Shown: one piece after another, positions 47,544 through 57,298 of the stretch
Layout: every line of letters starts with the position of its first letter
How positions within the stretch are numbered: the first letter of the stretch is position 1
Origin: Alkalibacterium olivapovliticus
GTDB lineage: Bacteria; Bacillota; Bacilli; Lactobacillales; Carnobacteriaceae_A
Assembly (NCBI RefSeq): GCF_003003275.1
Contig: NZ_PVTO01000012.1
Span: 1-64,000 of the forward strand
Reading direction: 5' to 3'
DNA: 64,000 nt
Program-made: the position numbers and the translations under genes
The notes under the pieces: generated by a model
What the model saw: only the letters and a program-made list of their open reading frames with translations
What the model was told of the DNA's origin: nothing
Databases searched by the model: none

Positions 47544-48014
47544 ATGCCTCGTAAAGGTCCTGTAGCAAAACGTGATGTATTGCCAGATCCAATGTACAAT
47601 TCTAAATTGGTTTCTCGTTTAATTAACCGCTTGATGGTTGATGGTAAACGCGGGAATGCATCTACGATTTTGTATGATGCATTTGATCAAATTAAAGAAA
47701 CATCAGGAAATGATCCTATGGAAGTGTTTGAACAAGCACTAAAAAATATCATGCCTGTATTAGAAGTTAAAGCTCGTCGTGTAGGAGGTTCTAACTACCA
47801 AGTGCCTGTGGAAGTACGTCCAGATCGTCGTACAACATTAGCATTACGCTGGTTAGTTAACTATGCTCGTCTTCGTGGAGAAAACACTATGGAAGACAGA
47901 TTAGCTAAAGAAATCATGGACGCAGCAAACAACACTGGTGCTGCTGTTCGTAAACGTGAAGAAATCCACCGTATGGCAGAAGCGAACAAAGCGTTTGCTC
48001 ACTACCGTTGGTAA
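47544..48014 (+). CDS. rpsG: 30S ribosomal protein S7
   Basis: S7 (156 residues) nucleates assembly of the 30S head. [20 protein letters not shown] and [19 protein letters not shown] are conserved. AAAGGAGG is 8 bases upstream. The distance from rpsL (214 bases) is unusually long and filled by a repeat element. The spacer before fusA has stems TAGAGTT/AACTCTA (48040-48070) and TTCATG/CATGAA (48093-48108). Confidence 0.97.
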   Translation: MPRKGPVAKRDVLPDPMYNSKLVSRLINRLMVDGKRGNASTILYDAFDQIKETSGNDPMEVFEQALKNIMPVLEVKARRVGGSNYQVPVEVRPDRRTTLALRWLVNYARLRGENTMEDRLAKEIMDAANNTGAAVRKREEIHRMAEANKAFAHYRW

Positions 48015-48138
48015 AATAACAGAGCCTCGGTTAGTTGCATAGAGTTTATCCGTGCGACTGACGAACTCTATTACTTTAAATGACTATCCGTATTCATGGC
48101 AACATGAACAATTCGATTAAAGAGAGGTGTAATGATTA

Positions 48139-50226
48139 GTGGCCAAAAGAGAATTTCCTCTAAGCAAAACACGTAATATCGGGATCATGGCTCACATCGA
48201 TGCTGGTAAAACAACAACGACTGAACGTATCCTTTATTACACTGGCCGAATCCACAAGATTGGTGAAACGCACGAAGGTGCATCACAAATGGACTGGATG
48301 GAGCAAGAGCAAGAGCGTGGAATCACCATTACTTCTGCTGCTACAACTGCTCAGTGGAACAATCACCGTGTAAACATCATCGACACTCCAGGACACGTGG
48401 ACTTTACCGTTGAGGTAGAACGTTCATTACGTGTATTAGATGGAGCTGTTGCTGTATTAGATGCACAATCAGGTGTTGAACCGCAAACAGAAACAGTATG
48501 GCGTCAAGCAACAACTTACGGCGTTCCACGTATTGTTTTTGTCAACAAAATGGATAAACTGGGAGCAGACTTCTTAAACGCGAACGAAACATTACATGAC
48601 CGTTTACAAGCTAATGCTCACCCTATCCAATTACCGATCGGTGCTGAAGATGACTTCAAAGGTATCATCGACTTAGTTAAAATGAAAGCTTTCATGTATG
48701 GTAATGATTTAGGAACTGAAATCACTGAAGAAGACATTCCTGAAGATCATATGGAGCTTGCACAAGAATGGCGTACTAAATTAGTTGAAGCTGTAGCAGA
48801 TATGGATGAAGAACTCATGATGAAATATCTTGAGGGAGAAGACATCTCTGAAGCTGAACTAAAACAAGGTATCCGTACAGCAACATTGAGCGTAGAATTT
48901 TACCCAGTGCTTGTCGGATCTGCTTTCAAAAACAAAGGGGTTCAATTACTGCTTGATGCTGTTGTTGATTACCTGCCATCTCCTCTAGATGTTCGTGAAC
49001 TGATTGGTCATGAACAAAGAAATCCGGAGGCAGAGGTTAAAGTTGGAGCAGGCGATGATCAGCCTTTCTCTGCTTTAGCATTTAAAGTTATGACTGACCC
49101 GTTTGTCGGGCGACTGACATTCTTCCGTGTGTACTCAGGTACTCTTGAATCAGGATCATATATTTTAAACGCAACAAAAGACAGCCGTGAACGTGTTGGA
49201 CGTATCCTTCAGATGCATGCGAACTCCCGTCAGGAGATTCCAGAAGTATTTTCTGGAGATATCGCAGCAGCTGTTGGACTTAAAGATACGTCAACAGGTG
49301 ACACGCTATGCTCACTTGAAACTCCGGTAATCCTGGAATCAATGGTATTCCCTGAGCCCGTTATTCAAGTAGCTATCGAACCTAAGTCAAAAGCTGACCA
49401 GGATAAAATGGGTATTGCACTACAAAAACTGGCTGAAGAAGATCCTACGTTCCGTGCTGAAACTGATCACGAAACTGGAGAAACAATCATTGCCGGTATG
49501 GGTGAATTACACTTGGACATCATCGTTGACCGTATGAAACGTGAATTCAAAGTTGAAGCCAATGTTGGAGCACCTCAAGTATCTTACCGTGAAACATTCA
49601 CTAAACAAGTACAATCAGAAGGTAAATTTGTTCGTCAGTCTGGTGGTAAAGGACAATTCGGTCACGTATGGATTGAATTTACACCAAACGAAGAAGGAGC
49701 AGGTTTCGAATTTGAAGATGCTATCGTTGGTGGAGTTGTTCCTCGTGAGTACATTCCTGCTGTTAAAGCCGGACTGGAAGCGTCACTGGACAACGGTGTT
49801 CTTGCCGGTTATCCACTAGTCGACGTTAAAGCTAAACTGTATGATGGGTCTTACCACGATGTCGATTCAAATGAGACAGCATTTAAAGTTGCTGCTTCAC
49901 TATCTTTGAAAAACGCTGCTAAACAAGCGGGCGCTGTCATTCTTGAGCCTATGATGGCTGTTGAAGTTACAGTTCCTGAAGATTACATGGGTGACATTAT
50001 GGGCCATATTTCTGCACGCCGCGGGAATATTGAAGGATCAGAACAGCGCGGAAATGCAACAATCGTTAGAGGAACTATTCCTTTAGCTGAAATGTTCGGT
50101 TACGCAACATCTCTACGTTCTGCTACTCAAGGTCGTGGAACATTCACTATGCAGTTTGACCACTACGAGCAAGTGCCTAAGAGCATTGCTGAAGAAATTA
50201 TCAAGAAAAATGGTGGAGCAGCTTAA
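48139..50226 (+). CDS. fusA: Elongation factor G
   Basis: EF-G (695 residues) catalyses translocation. G1 is [12 protein letters not shown], the effector region [11 protein letters not shown]3 DTPGHVDFT and G4 NKMDK. Domains II-V are complete, ending in the domain V segment [17 protein letters not shown]. It starts with GTG 48139 after AGAGAGGTG. Confidence 0.98.
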   Translation: MAKREFPLSKTRNIGIMAHIDAGKTTTTERILYYTGRIHKIGETHEGASQMDWMEQEQERGITITSAATTAQWNNHRVNIIDTPGHVDFTVEVERSLRVLDGAVAVLDAQSGVEPQTETVWRQATTYGVPRIVFVNKMDKLGADFLNANETLHDRLQANAHPIQLPIGAEDDFKGIIDLVKMKAFMYGNDLGTEITEEDIPEDHMELAQEWRTKLVEAVADMDEELMMKYLEGEDISEAELKQGIRTATLSVEFYPVLVGSAFKNKGVQLLLDAVVDYLPSPLDVRELIGHEQRNPEAEVKVGAGDDQPFSALAFKVMTDPFVGRLTFFRVYSGTLESGSYILNATKDSRERVGRILQMHANSRQEIPEVFSGDIAAAVGLKDTSTGDTLCSLETPVILESMVFPEPVIQVAIEPKSKADQDKMGIALQKLAEEDPTFRAETDHETGETIIAGMGELHLDIIVDRMKREFKVEANVGAPQVSYRETFTKQVQSEGKFVRQSGGKGQFGHVWIEFTPNEEGAGFEFEDAIVGGVVPREYIPAVKAGLEASLDNGVLAGYPLVDVKAKLYDGSYHDVDSNETAFKVAASLSLKNAAKQAGAVILEPMMAVEVTVPEDYMGDIMGHISARRGNIEGSEQRGNATIVRGTIPLAEMFGYATSLRSATQGRGTFTMQFDHYEQVPKSIAEEIIKKNGGAA

Positions 50227-50245
50227 TAAGCTAACTCCTGATCGA

Positions 50246-50285
50246 GCACGCGTTAAGATCCCAGCAGTGGGAGATGAACGCGTGC
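50246..50285 (+). other. GC-rich hairpin between fusA and tuf
   Basis: GCACGCGTT (50246-50254) pairs with AACGCGTGC (50277-50285), with inner CCC/GGG pairing. There is no T run, so it may stabilise the fusA 3' end or guide processing. Confidence 0.6.
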
Positions 50286-50303
50286 ACAGATCAACCAAAT
50301 TGA

Positions 50304-50332
50304 TTGATTTAAAACCGGTCTACCGGTATAAT
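50304..50332 (+). promoter_or_regulatory. Promoter of tuf
   Basis: TTGATT (50304-50309), 17 bases, TATAAT (50327-50332). The spacer contains ACCGGT twice (50313-50318 and 50322-50327). A further 9-bp hairpin AATAGAAAA/TTTTCTATT (50350-50371) lies in the leader before the ribosome site. It allows extra tuf transcription independent of the str operon. Confidence 0.8.
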
Positions 50333-50408
50333 AAATTAGAGAAAATAGGAATAGAAAACTCATTTTCTATTTTAAAAAAGAAGATAATCCTAAGGAGGAT
50401 ATATTTAA

Positions 50409-51593
50409 ATGGCTAAACAGAAATTTGACCGTACGAAACAACATATGAATATTGGTACTATCGGACACGTCGACCATGGTAAAACGACGTTGACTGCTGC
50501 TATTACTACTGTATTATCTAAAAAAGGTTATGCAGAAGCACAAGCATACGACAGTATTGATGGAGCTGCTGAAGAAAAAGAGCGTGGTATCACAATCTCT
50601 ACTTCACACGTTGAGTATGAAACTGATACTCGTCACTATGCACACGTTGACTGCCCAGGTCACGCGGATTACGTTAAAAACATGATCACTGGTGCTGCAC
50701 AAATGGATGGCGCTATCTTAGTAGTATCTGCTGCTGATGGACCAATGCCTCAAACACGTGAGCACATCCTGCTTTCACGTCAAGTTGGCGTTCCTTATAT
50801 CGTAGTATTCTTGAACAAAGTTGACATGGTCGACGATGAAGAATTACTTGAATTAGTTGAAATGGAAGTTCGTGACTTACTGTCTGAATATGACTTCCCT
50901 GGTGACGATATTCCTGTAATCGCTGGTTCTGCTCTTAAAGCTCTTGAAGGCGACGAAGAGTACGGCGAAAAAATTCTTGAATTAATGCAAGCTGTAGATG
51001 ACTACATTCCTGCTCCTGAGCGTGACTCAGCTAAGCCATTCATGATGCCAGTTGAGGACGTATTCTCAATCACTGGACGTGGAACGGTTGCAACTGGTCG
51101 TGTTGAGACTGGTGAAGTTAAAGTTGGAGACGAAATCGAAGTTATCGGAATCAAAGACACTGCTAAAACAACTGTTACTGGTGTTGAAATGTTCCGTAAA
51201 TTATTAGATTACGCTGAAGCTGGAGACAACATCGGCGCACTATTACGTGGTATGTCACGTGATGACGTTGAACGTGGTCAAGTATTAGCTAAACCTGGTT
51301 CAATTACTCCGCATACTAAATTTGATGCTGAAGTATATGTTCTTTCAAAAGAAGAGGGTGGACGTCACACTCCATTCTTCACTAACTATCGCCCACAATT
51401 CTTCTTCCGTACAACTGACGTAACTGGTGTTGTTGAGTTACCAGAAGGTACTGAAATGGTTATGCCTGGCGATAACACTAACATGAGCGTTTCATTAATC
51501 GCTCCTATCGCTGTTGAAGATGGTACTAAATTCACTATTCGTGAAGGTGGACGTACTGTTGGAGCTGGCGTTGTAACTAAAATTGTTGAGTAA
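50409..51593 (+). CDS. tuf: Elongation factor Tu
   Basis: EF-Tu (394 residues) delivers aminoacyl-tRNA. GTPase motifs [20 protein letters not shown] and NKVDM are present, and RGITI is the switch I end. The ribosome site AAGGAGG is 9 bases upstream. Its dense use of GTA, GGT and CGT-type codons fits very high expression. It is the last gene of the str cluster. Confidence 0.98.
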   Translation: MAKQKFDRTKQHMNIGTIGHVDHGKTTLTAAITTVLSKKGYAEAQAYDSIDGAAEEKERGITISTSHVEYETDTRHYAHVDCPGHADYVKNMITGAAQMDGAILVVSAADGPMPQTREHILLSRQVGVPYIVVFLNKVDMVDDEELLELVEMEVRDLLSEYDFPGDDIPVIAGSALKALEGDEEYGEKILELMQAVDDYIPAPERDSAKPFMMPVEDVFSITGRGTVATGRVETGEVKVGDEIEVIGIKDTAKTTVTGVEMFRKLLDYAEAGDNIGALLRGMSRDDVERGQVLAKPGSITPHTKFDAEVYVLSKEEGGRHTPFFTNYRPQFFFRTTDVTGVVELPEGTEMVMPGDNTNMSVSLIAPIAVEDGTKFTIREGGRTVGAGVVTKIVE

Positions 51594-51614
51594 TAGTTAA
51601 CAATGAGCTAGTTT

Positions 51615-51649
51615 AAAGCACCTGGAGGTTTTCCTCCAGGTGCTTTTTT
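51615..51649 (+). terminator. Strong intrinsic terminator after tuf
   Basis: AAAGCACCTGGAGG (51615-51628) pairs with CCTCCAGGTGCTTT (51633-51646), loop TTTT, followed by T. Confidence 0.95.
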
Positions 51650-51675
51650 CATGCAGAAAAATAGAATGCAGAATA

Positions 51676-51711
51676 AAAGGCCCTAAGTCAGAATTCTGAC
51701 TTAGGACCTTT
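51676..51711 (-). terminator. Terminator of the transglutaminase operon
   Basis: A perfect 24-bp palindrome (51682-51705, centre GAATTC) extended by AAAGG/CCTTT. Read on the minus strand it is followed by TTTTA. Confidence 0.85.
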
Positions 51712-51716
51712 AGTGT

Positions 51717-54149
51717 TTACAGTTTAAAATTTTCAATATTACCGCTGAGAGGGTGAGGGGGTCTTGGATTATGTTTTAAATTTGGCAAGTCATATAAAAG
51801 CTTAAGGATATCGATGAAAACTGCCTTTTGCTCATCTGACGGCTTTTTGTTTTTGTCGTCTGCACCATAAAATACAGCGTCAGATAACTGAGTGAAACGA
51901 TCAATCTCTGCAACATTTTGAGGAGCAAATGGCTTCCACTGGTCGAGATACAGTCCAATGGTTTGACCAGATACTCGCATCTGTCGGATACTGAAAAGAG
52001 TCAAGACAAGTGAACACGACTGGTGCACGGATATAATGCCTTTTTTAATCAGGAGTATAGCGAGATATGTCGTTACTTTCCATCTGAAGATGGTAAGGAA
52101 TAACAGAGTGCTTAATGTCGTCAACGTCGTTAGGCTTACGATAAGTGACCATCTGAATGAGGGCTCGGTTTCAGAACCGACTGTGTCCTCTTCCAGTGGA
52201 GTTTCACTATTTTCATCTTGCACTGGATCTGCTTCTAGTTCTTCTTCAGACGTGTCTTGTTCGAGTGCGGTTTCTTCTGTTCCTGCTTCTTCCAGATCGA
52301 TGAAATCTTCATTTTCAAAACTGTACGTTTCACCTCCGACGGTTGCGACAGGTTCCGGGTTCGTCATTGGATTGGCAAATGATGGGCTTGGTTCGAAAGG
52401 AACCCACCCGAAACTTGGAAAGAACACTTCAGTCCATGAGTGTGCATTAGCATTCGTAACTTGAAAGAATGTTTCGCCGTTCTCATCTGTGTATTGACTA
52501 CCTGGCGTGAAGCCTTTGCTCCATCTTGCCGGAATGCCTACAGCTCTCAGCATGATGGTCATGGCAGATGAGAAGTTGTTACAGTAACCAATTCTGGATT
52601 CGAACAGGAAGTGATCGACATAGTCGCCGCCATCAGGTGTATTTTCAACTTCGAGGAGACTGTAACGGTAGCCGCCATCTTCTTTTAAATACTGTTCGAT
52701 TGCACGTACTTTATCATACTCATTATCCAGATCTTCCGTGAGTTCTTCTGCCAGATCAATCACCCGCTGAGGCAGGTCCGCTGGCAGCTGCAGCTCATTT
52801 TCGAACAAGAATGACAGAATATCCTCATCTTCCAGGGGATCGAAATCATAGTCAGGATAGTCGCTCACTCGCTGTTCATGTAGACCTGGAACTGCCATAC
52901 GCCAGTCATCATCTATACGCAGAATGTCTTCATCAATACGGCTGGGGAACTCATTATTGTAGGTGACAACATAGTCAGTCATATCCTCAGATCCGGACTC
53001 AACAGAATAAAAATCACTGCTGTCATACCGGACCATAGAGTAATTTCGACTTGCGTCAGTATCGAGCTCCAAATCGTACCACCCATAAGGATAGGCAATA
53101 TAGCTGAAGTCATCGATCCATTTAACGCCGATTGTGGAAATTGAATCGGATGCGATCATATCTTCCCGCTGAGTAGTGGGTGGTGTAAAATCATGAACTG
53201 CATTGTAAGGCGAATAGACTCTTCTCGGATTTTCATCCTCTTGTGTTTCCCAGCCAATACCAGTGTATTCGTTTCGGTGCATGACTTTCCAATAGTGTGG
53301 TTCTGCTGTATAGGCATTGAACAGAGGCGTATAATCCTGTCGGAGTGGACCGCCTAGTCTCGAATCGTCGACACCGAAACCGGTGCGTCTGAATCCGAAC
53401 CCACTGCTATAGGTATTTATCCATTCAAACAGGCCTCTTTCATCCAGTTCTTTATGATACCCCTCCGAGCGGACTTCGATCCATTCCTGAGTCGGACGGA
53501 GTCGATCGACTGCCCATGAGGAGAGACTGACTAATCCAAGAGTAAACAGTGAAGTCAACATCACGCTCTTAGTGAAATGCAGCCAGCTGGTCCGGGAATC
53601 GAGCTGCATCATTGAAATAAATAAAAAGCCAAAAGCAATCAGCTGAATCATCTCGGGCAAAATTCGATTGGCGCTAAAGGTGTGAACCAGCATAAGATAG
53701 ACAAAACTGACCAAGAAGGAGGGAATCGCCAGTTTAATATGGATTGACAGATGGGTGAGAAGCGTGATTAGAACAAAAAGCATAGCGGTCAGCAGCAGCA
53801 TAGGCACTTCAACTAGCTCACTGGCCATAAGTGCTGTCCACTGTTCTCTCCCGAGCATCCATGTTTCTGCGGGCCAGCTCCAGAAAGAAACGGGCTCTTC
53901 GGTCAAGGGGAATAGCACATACAAAAATGCCGTAATCAGTCCTGCCTGAATGGGAAAATAGTAGCGACGTCTGGTAAACATAACGGCTAATGCTTGAGTC
54001 AATACAAAAAATACAACTAAGCCCCTAATGCCCGGTACTCTGTTCAGTTCCAGGGCGAAGTACAACACCGGCAATAACACAAAGACGTGTAGTATACCAA
54101 TCAGTGCATCTTTGACTATATCCAGTTTGTGTCTAGTCAGTAGTGTCAT
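51717..54149 (-). CDS. Transglutaminase-like domain membrane protein (TgpA family)
   Basis: This 810-residue protein has about seven N-terminal spans (1-215) and a large extracytoplasmic part. The transglutaminase-like core is near 520-600: RIGYCNNFSSAM with the catalytic Cys, NANAHSWTEVFF with His, and WVPFEPSPSF, where Glu stands in place of the usual Asp. A very acidic linker (EEAGTEETALEQDTSEEELEADP) precedes a last span and a C-terminal DUF4129-like tail. Family members may modify or crosslink surface proteins; the substrate is unknown. The start ATG 54149 follows AAAGGAGGG. It is the last gene of a MoxR-DUF58-transglutaminase operon, a conserved trio. Confidence 0.9.
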   Translation of the reverse strand: MTLLTRHKLDIVKDALIGILHVFVLLPVLYFALELNRVPGIRGLVVFFVLTQALAVMFTRRRYYFPIQAGLITAFLYVLFPLTEEPVSFWSWPAETWMLGREQWTALMASELVEVPMLLLTAMLFVLITLLTHLSIHIKLAIPSFLVSFVYLMLVHTFSANRILPEMIQLIAFGFLFISMMQLDSRTSWLHFTKSVMLTSLFTLGLVSLSSWAVDRLRPTQEWIEVRSEGYHKELDERGLFEWINTYSSGFGFRRTGFGVDDSRLGGPLRQDYTPLFNAYTAEPHYWKVMHRNEYTGIGWETQEDENPRRVYSPYNAVHDFTPPTTQREDMIASDSISTIGVKWIDDFSYIAYPYGWYDLELDTDASRNYSMVRYDSSDFYSVESGSEDMTDYVVTYNNEFPSRIDEDILRIDDDWRMAVPGLHEQRVSDYPDYDFDPLEDEDILSFLFENELQLPADLPQRVIDLAEELTEDLDNEYDKVRAIEQYLKEDGGYRYSLLEVENTPDGGDYVDHFLFESRIGYCNNFSSAMTIMLRAVGIPARWSKGFTPGSQYTDENGETFFQVTNANAHSWTEVFFPSFGWVPFEPSPSFANPMTNPEPVATVGGETYSFENEDFIDLEEAGTEETALEQDTSEEELEADPVQDENSETPLEEDTVGSETEPSFRWSLIVSLTTLTTLSTLLFLTIFRWKVTTYLAILLIKKGIISVHQSCSLVLTLFSIRQMRVSGQTIGLYLDQWKPFAPQNVAEIDRFTQLSDAVFYGADDKNKKPSDEQKAVFIDILKLLYDLPNLKHNPRPPHPLSGNIENFKL

Positions 54150-54152
54150 AGG

Positions 54153-55178
54153 TCACCCTCCTTTCAGAAAGTGGAGATCGTGTTCATCTAATATCATATC
54201 TGCTTTTGACGGGGAAAACCCGCTCGGTAACTTACAATCGCTTGCTTTTATGAGGATGTGTTTTCTGTCTGTGGATAGGGACTGTCTGATGATCTGGGCC
54301 GTGGCCCGTTCATCTGTGGAAGGATGAATGGTTAATAGACTGTGTTCAGTTTCTCTCAACGCGGGGCCATCTTCAAACTGACCTATCAGGTACAGTTGGG
54401 ATGTCATCATTTTATTCAACTCAAGGTAAAGACTGTAAGTAACACTTAAAAGGAATTCGAAATCGGTAGGACTTCCTCCGTAAAAATACAAGTCTACCGG
54501 AGCATCTTCTTCGAGCTCGTAATCCTTGACCATCCACTGTCCTCGCCTCATGCTGCTTTTCCAGTCTATTGCGCTGAATGCGTCCCGGTTCTGATAACCG
54601 CGGATTTCCTTTACATAAAACTCGTGAAGCGAAGAGTGTATTGCATTCGTCAGTTCAGGGTTAATAGTCCTCATTAGTCTGGCACGATTCGACTTGGTCA
54701 AAACTGCAGGGTAGACAGCCACGTCAACAGGAATCTCAAAAGATAAGTGTCTTCTCCAGACACCGAATAAACTGACAGCTTCAAAATCGACAGTGAGGTG
54801 ATCATGCTGCCCCCGTGGTAAAAGAAGCTGATTGAACGTGACAGGCACTTTTCTGGAAAAGAAAGAGGACTGATATTGCGTATCAGATTCATTTCCTTTC
54901 AAAAGAGTCAGGTTGACGGAGGATAGAAAGAATGGCAGCTTCCGCTTACTCGTTAGCGTCAAAGAAAGAGTGATGCGGTTCTCATCCGTTTTGTACCAGT
55001 TTACATTTTGAATACTGAAAGTATGGCGTGTGGAGACAAAAGACAGTAACAGCAGCAGGGAAAATGAATAGAATAAGAACCAGGCAACTGTTGTCGGGAA
55101 CGTGACGGTATACAAAATGACTAAGCCGTAAAGGAGCAGGTACCAGATCACACGAAATCTTGACCGCGTCAGTTCCAT
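54153..55178 (-). CDS. DUF58 domain-containing protein
   Basis: This 341-residue protein has two N-terminal spans (about 10-48), then a soluble part with the DUF58 core IRGYQNRDAFSAIDWKSSMRRGQWMVKDYE, a degenerate von Willebrand A-like segment. DUF58 proteins pair with MoxR ATPases and are thought to act in assembly or folding of envelope complexes. The start overlaps the MoxR stop by 10 bases (ATGGAACTGA), so translation is coupled. The transglutaminase gene starts 3 bases after its stop. Confidence 0.9.
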   Translation of the reverse strand: MELTRSRFRVIWYLLLYGLVILYTVTFPTTVAWFLFYSFSLLLLLSFVSTRHTFSIQNVNWYKTDENRITLSLTLTSKRKLPFFLSSVNLTLLKGNESDTQYQSSFFSRKVPVTFNQLLLPRGQHDHLTVDFEAVSLFGVWRRHLSFEIPVDVAVYPAVLTKSNRARLMRTINPELTNAIHSSLHEFYVKEIRGYQNRDAFSAIDWKSSMRRGQWMVKDYELEEDAPVDLYFYGGSPTDFEFLLSVTYSLYLELNKMMTSQLYLIGQFEDGPALRETEHSLLTIHPSTDERATAQIIRQSLSTDRKHILIKASDCKLPSGFSPSKADMILDEHDLHFLKGG

Positions 55179-56140
55179 CGTCTTGTTCCTCTAATAGTCG
55201 GAACAACGAGCTCCTTAGTCAGTTCGTCGATAAAGACATCTATTTCTGTCTTAGATAGACTGTTTTCAAACAGAAGGCGGTGACGATAGATCGGCTTAAG
55301 GACGGTCAGGATATCCTGAGGCGTGACATAATCCCGACCGTCAATCAGAGCGTTGGCTCTAGAAGCAGCCAGACAATACTGATTTCCACGAGGGCTGATG
55401 CCTAACCTTAAAGCAGGGTGGTTACGCGTCAATGTGGCCAGTGAGACAATGTAATGAAGCAGTTTTTCTTCAACGTGTACTTGATCCACTGTCTCTTTAA
55501 GCAGCAGGAATTCCTCCAGGTCCATTACGGGCTCGAGTTTTTCCACTTCTTTCTGCTGATCGGGAGACGCCAGCATGAGCGCTTCCTGTTCGCTGTCGGG
55601 GTAACCGAGAGATAACTGGAAAAGAAAACGGTCAAGCTGTGCTTCCGGTAAAGGATAGGTCCCTTCATACTCAATGGGGTTCTGAGTAGCCAGAACAAAG
55701 AAAGGATTAGGAAGCGTGTAGGTCCTTCCGTCCAATGTCACTTGTTTTTCTGACATCGCTTCAAGCATGGCAGCCTGTGTACGGGGAGAAGTCCGGTTGA
55801 TCTCGTCCGCTAGTATCAGCTGATTGAATACCGGTCCTTTGCGAAAATCGAACAGAGATCCATTTGTAGTAGGTACAGAGAAGCCGATAATATCCGAGGG
55901 AATTAGATCGGGTGTGAACTGGATTCGGGCAAAGTCAGCTTCCAGACATTTTGCGATCGTTCTGATCAAAAGAGTTTTCCCTACTCCAGGAATGTCTTCA
56001 AATAGAATATGGCCACCTGCGAGCATAGCAACGATGGTCAGACGGGTGACTTCTTTTTTCCCAATAATGATGTGATCGACAGTGTCGATCAACTGGTGAA
56101 GCTTTTGAATAGATACTGTGATGTCTTCTGAAAAGGCCAT
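55169..56140 (-). CDS. MoxR family AAA+ ATPase
   Basis: This 323-residue AAA+ chaperone-like ATPase has Walker A EDIPGVGKTLL (GVGKT at 52-56), Walker B LILADEINR, sensor region FVLATQNPIEYEGTYPLPEAQLDRF and sensor 2 GISPRGNQY. It probably remodels the DUF58 and transglutaminase partners encoded next. AAGGGAG lies 8 bases before the ATG. It heads a three-gene operon with a promoter about 90 bases upstream. Confidence 0.93.
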   Translation of the reverse strand: MAFSEDITVSIQKLHQLIDTVDHIIIGKKEVTRLTIVAMLAGGHILFEDIPGVGKTLLIRTIAKCLEADFARIQFTPDLIPSDIIGFSVPTTNGSLFDFRKGPVFNQLILADEINRTSPRTQAAMLEAMSEKQVTLDGRTYTLPNPFFVLATQNPIEYEGTYPLPEAQLDRFLFQLSLGYPDSEQEALMLASPDQQKEVEKLEPVMDLEEFLLLKETVDQVHVEEKLLHYIVSLATLTRNHPALRLGISPRGNQYCLAASRANALIDGRDYVTPQDILTVLKPIYRHRLLFENSLSKTEIDVFIDELTKELVVPTIRGTRRWN

Positions 56141-56225
56141 GAATAGTCTCCCTTGAAATAATGTAGTTAAAAGGCTTTAGAGTTTGTTGGCTCTATGATG
56201 TGTACATACAGCATGGGTTTTTATT

Positions 56226-56254
56226 ATTGTATAGAGAAAACGCTTATAAAACAA
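56226..56254 (-). promoter_or_regulatory. Promoter of the MoxR operon
   Basis: On the minus strand TTGTTT (56254-56249), 17 bases, TACAAT (56231-56226). The spacer holds AAAACGCTTAT (56237-56247, plus-strand reading), which recurs inverted as ATAAGCGTTTT at 56292-56302. This pair of half-sites could be an operator. Confidence 0.62.
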
Positions 56255-56391
56255 TGGCTTCAGGCAGACTGTCGCTAAATGGTTACAATTAATAAGCGTT
56301 TTTGGTCTTTTCAAAGGAACAGCACGTGAATGAGTAAAAATCCCTGTTAAATCAGTCCGAAATGGAAAGAAGGTGAAACTGGATGAACCAG

Positions 56392-56805
56392 TTTCTTCTA
56401 TATAATAACCTGTTGGGGAAAGTGTAACTGAGTAATATCGGTTAACACCCTGTAAACCAGCTGCTTAGGCAAAGTGTGAGCGTTGGAGTGAGTGAGTAAG
56501 CTAAAGTAGGATACGGTTCGGCAGAGTGAGGAGGTATAGAGTATAGAGTATGCCTAAAATAGGCGACTAAGGTAAAGTAAAGCGAATACGAATTTGAGTG
56601 AGCTGAAGTACCTCCGTTTTAGGCAAAGTCAGAGAGTATCTACTATTGGGTGTGTCGAAGTGAACCAGCTTTGGGGATACTGAAAGAGCGAAACCTGTTG
56701 AGCGTGTTGAAGTGATGCAGCTTTAGGTAAAGTGGAAGAACAATAAGTGTTGAGTTTGTATAAGTAGGAGTTCCATAAGCGAAGTAAACCATCAGTCTGT
56801 GGTGA
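56392..56805. repeat. Degenerate tandem array of about 52-bp units
   Basis: Eight units follow in register, with the core TTTAGGCAAAGT ending at 56423, 56475, 56527, 56578, 56629, 56681, 56733 and 56785 (steps 52, 52, 51, 51, 52, 52, 52). Other shared columns are GAAGT at unit positions 8-12, AGC at 18-20 and GA at 51-52. Units 56650-56701 and 56702-56753 agree at 38 of 52 positions by my count. A ninth, weaker unit may follow to 56857. The period is not a multiple of three and no ORF spans it, so it is non-coding DNA or RNA. It fills most of the 1.16-kb gap between the MoxR operon and rpsJ. Confidence 0.85.
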
Positions 56806-57012
56806 GCTGACCGAAGCAGGCGCCAAGAACAATTGAATTAGAGGAAAAAAGCATTAAAAGAGAGTGCGGAGACACAACAGTGAGTAGAGAAAGGCTGATT
56901 TACCATAAATGTGTCGGCCAAGTGAAGAGAGATATTATAAAATCCAAATAATAGGACAAAAGAGATGAGTTATGGCTGTAAAACCCCTATAATTCATAGA
57001 GCATTACAAAAT

Positions 57013-57045
57013 AAATAAGCACATGAAAGACTCATGGTTTATTTT
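57013..57045 (+). terminator. Terminator-like hairpin before the S10 promoter
   Basis: AAATAA (57013-57018) and CATGA (57022-57026) pair with TCATG (57032-57036) and TTATTT (57039-57044). It may stop any transcript from the repeat region before the S10 promoter. Between 56858 and 57012 I see no gene. Confidence 0.45.
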
Positions 57046-57064
57046 CATAATATGCAGAAAACAC

Positions 57065-57093
57065 TTGATTAAAGTCTGTGTTGTCTGTATACT
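57065..57093 (+). promoter_or_regulatory. Promoter of the S10 operon
   Basis: TTGATT (57065-57070), 17 bases, TATACT (57088-57093). It gives a leader of about 200 bases containing the palindrome CGAAAATTTTCG (57242-57253) and several short stems. Confidence 0.78.
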
Positions 57094-57298
57094 TGTATAG
57101 GTGTCTGTGAGAGAGGTTTATTTTCAGCAGAACATATCTAACCTGTGTAAGATAGTTACGCTGGGTAGGCATCAATTACAGAACCAGGGCTAGGAAGCGA
57201 GAGGTTACGACACACCCGGATGCTTTGCCATGGAGGGCAGTCGAAAATTTTCGTGGAGCTAGGTTTATTTCTTAAATAAGCGAAGGAGGGAAAAAATC

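Noticed and set aside
51776-51958. Small ORFs overlapping the transglutaminase gene, including 142 codons on the plus strand at 52036-52464
   Set aside because: They are shadows of the acidic linker and C-terminal part of the transglutaminase protein; the plus-strand one is Ser/Val-rich low complexity without a ribosome site.
56392-56805. CRISPR array
   Set aside because: The units repeat over their whole 52-bp length with drift; there are no constant repeats separated by unique spacers, and no cas genes nearby.
56629-56832. 67-codon minus-strand ORF in the repeat region
   Set aside because: It lies inside the tandem array, has no ribosome site, and its residues only reflect the repeats.
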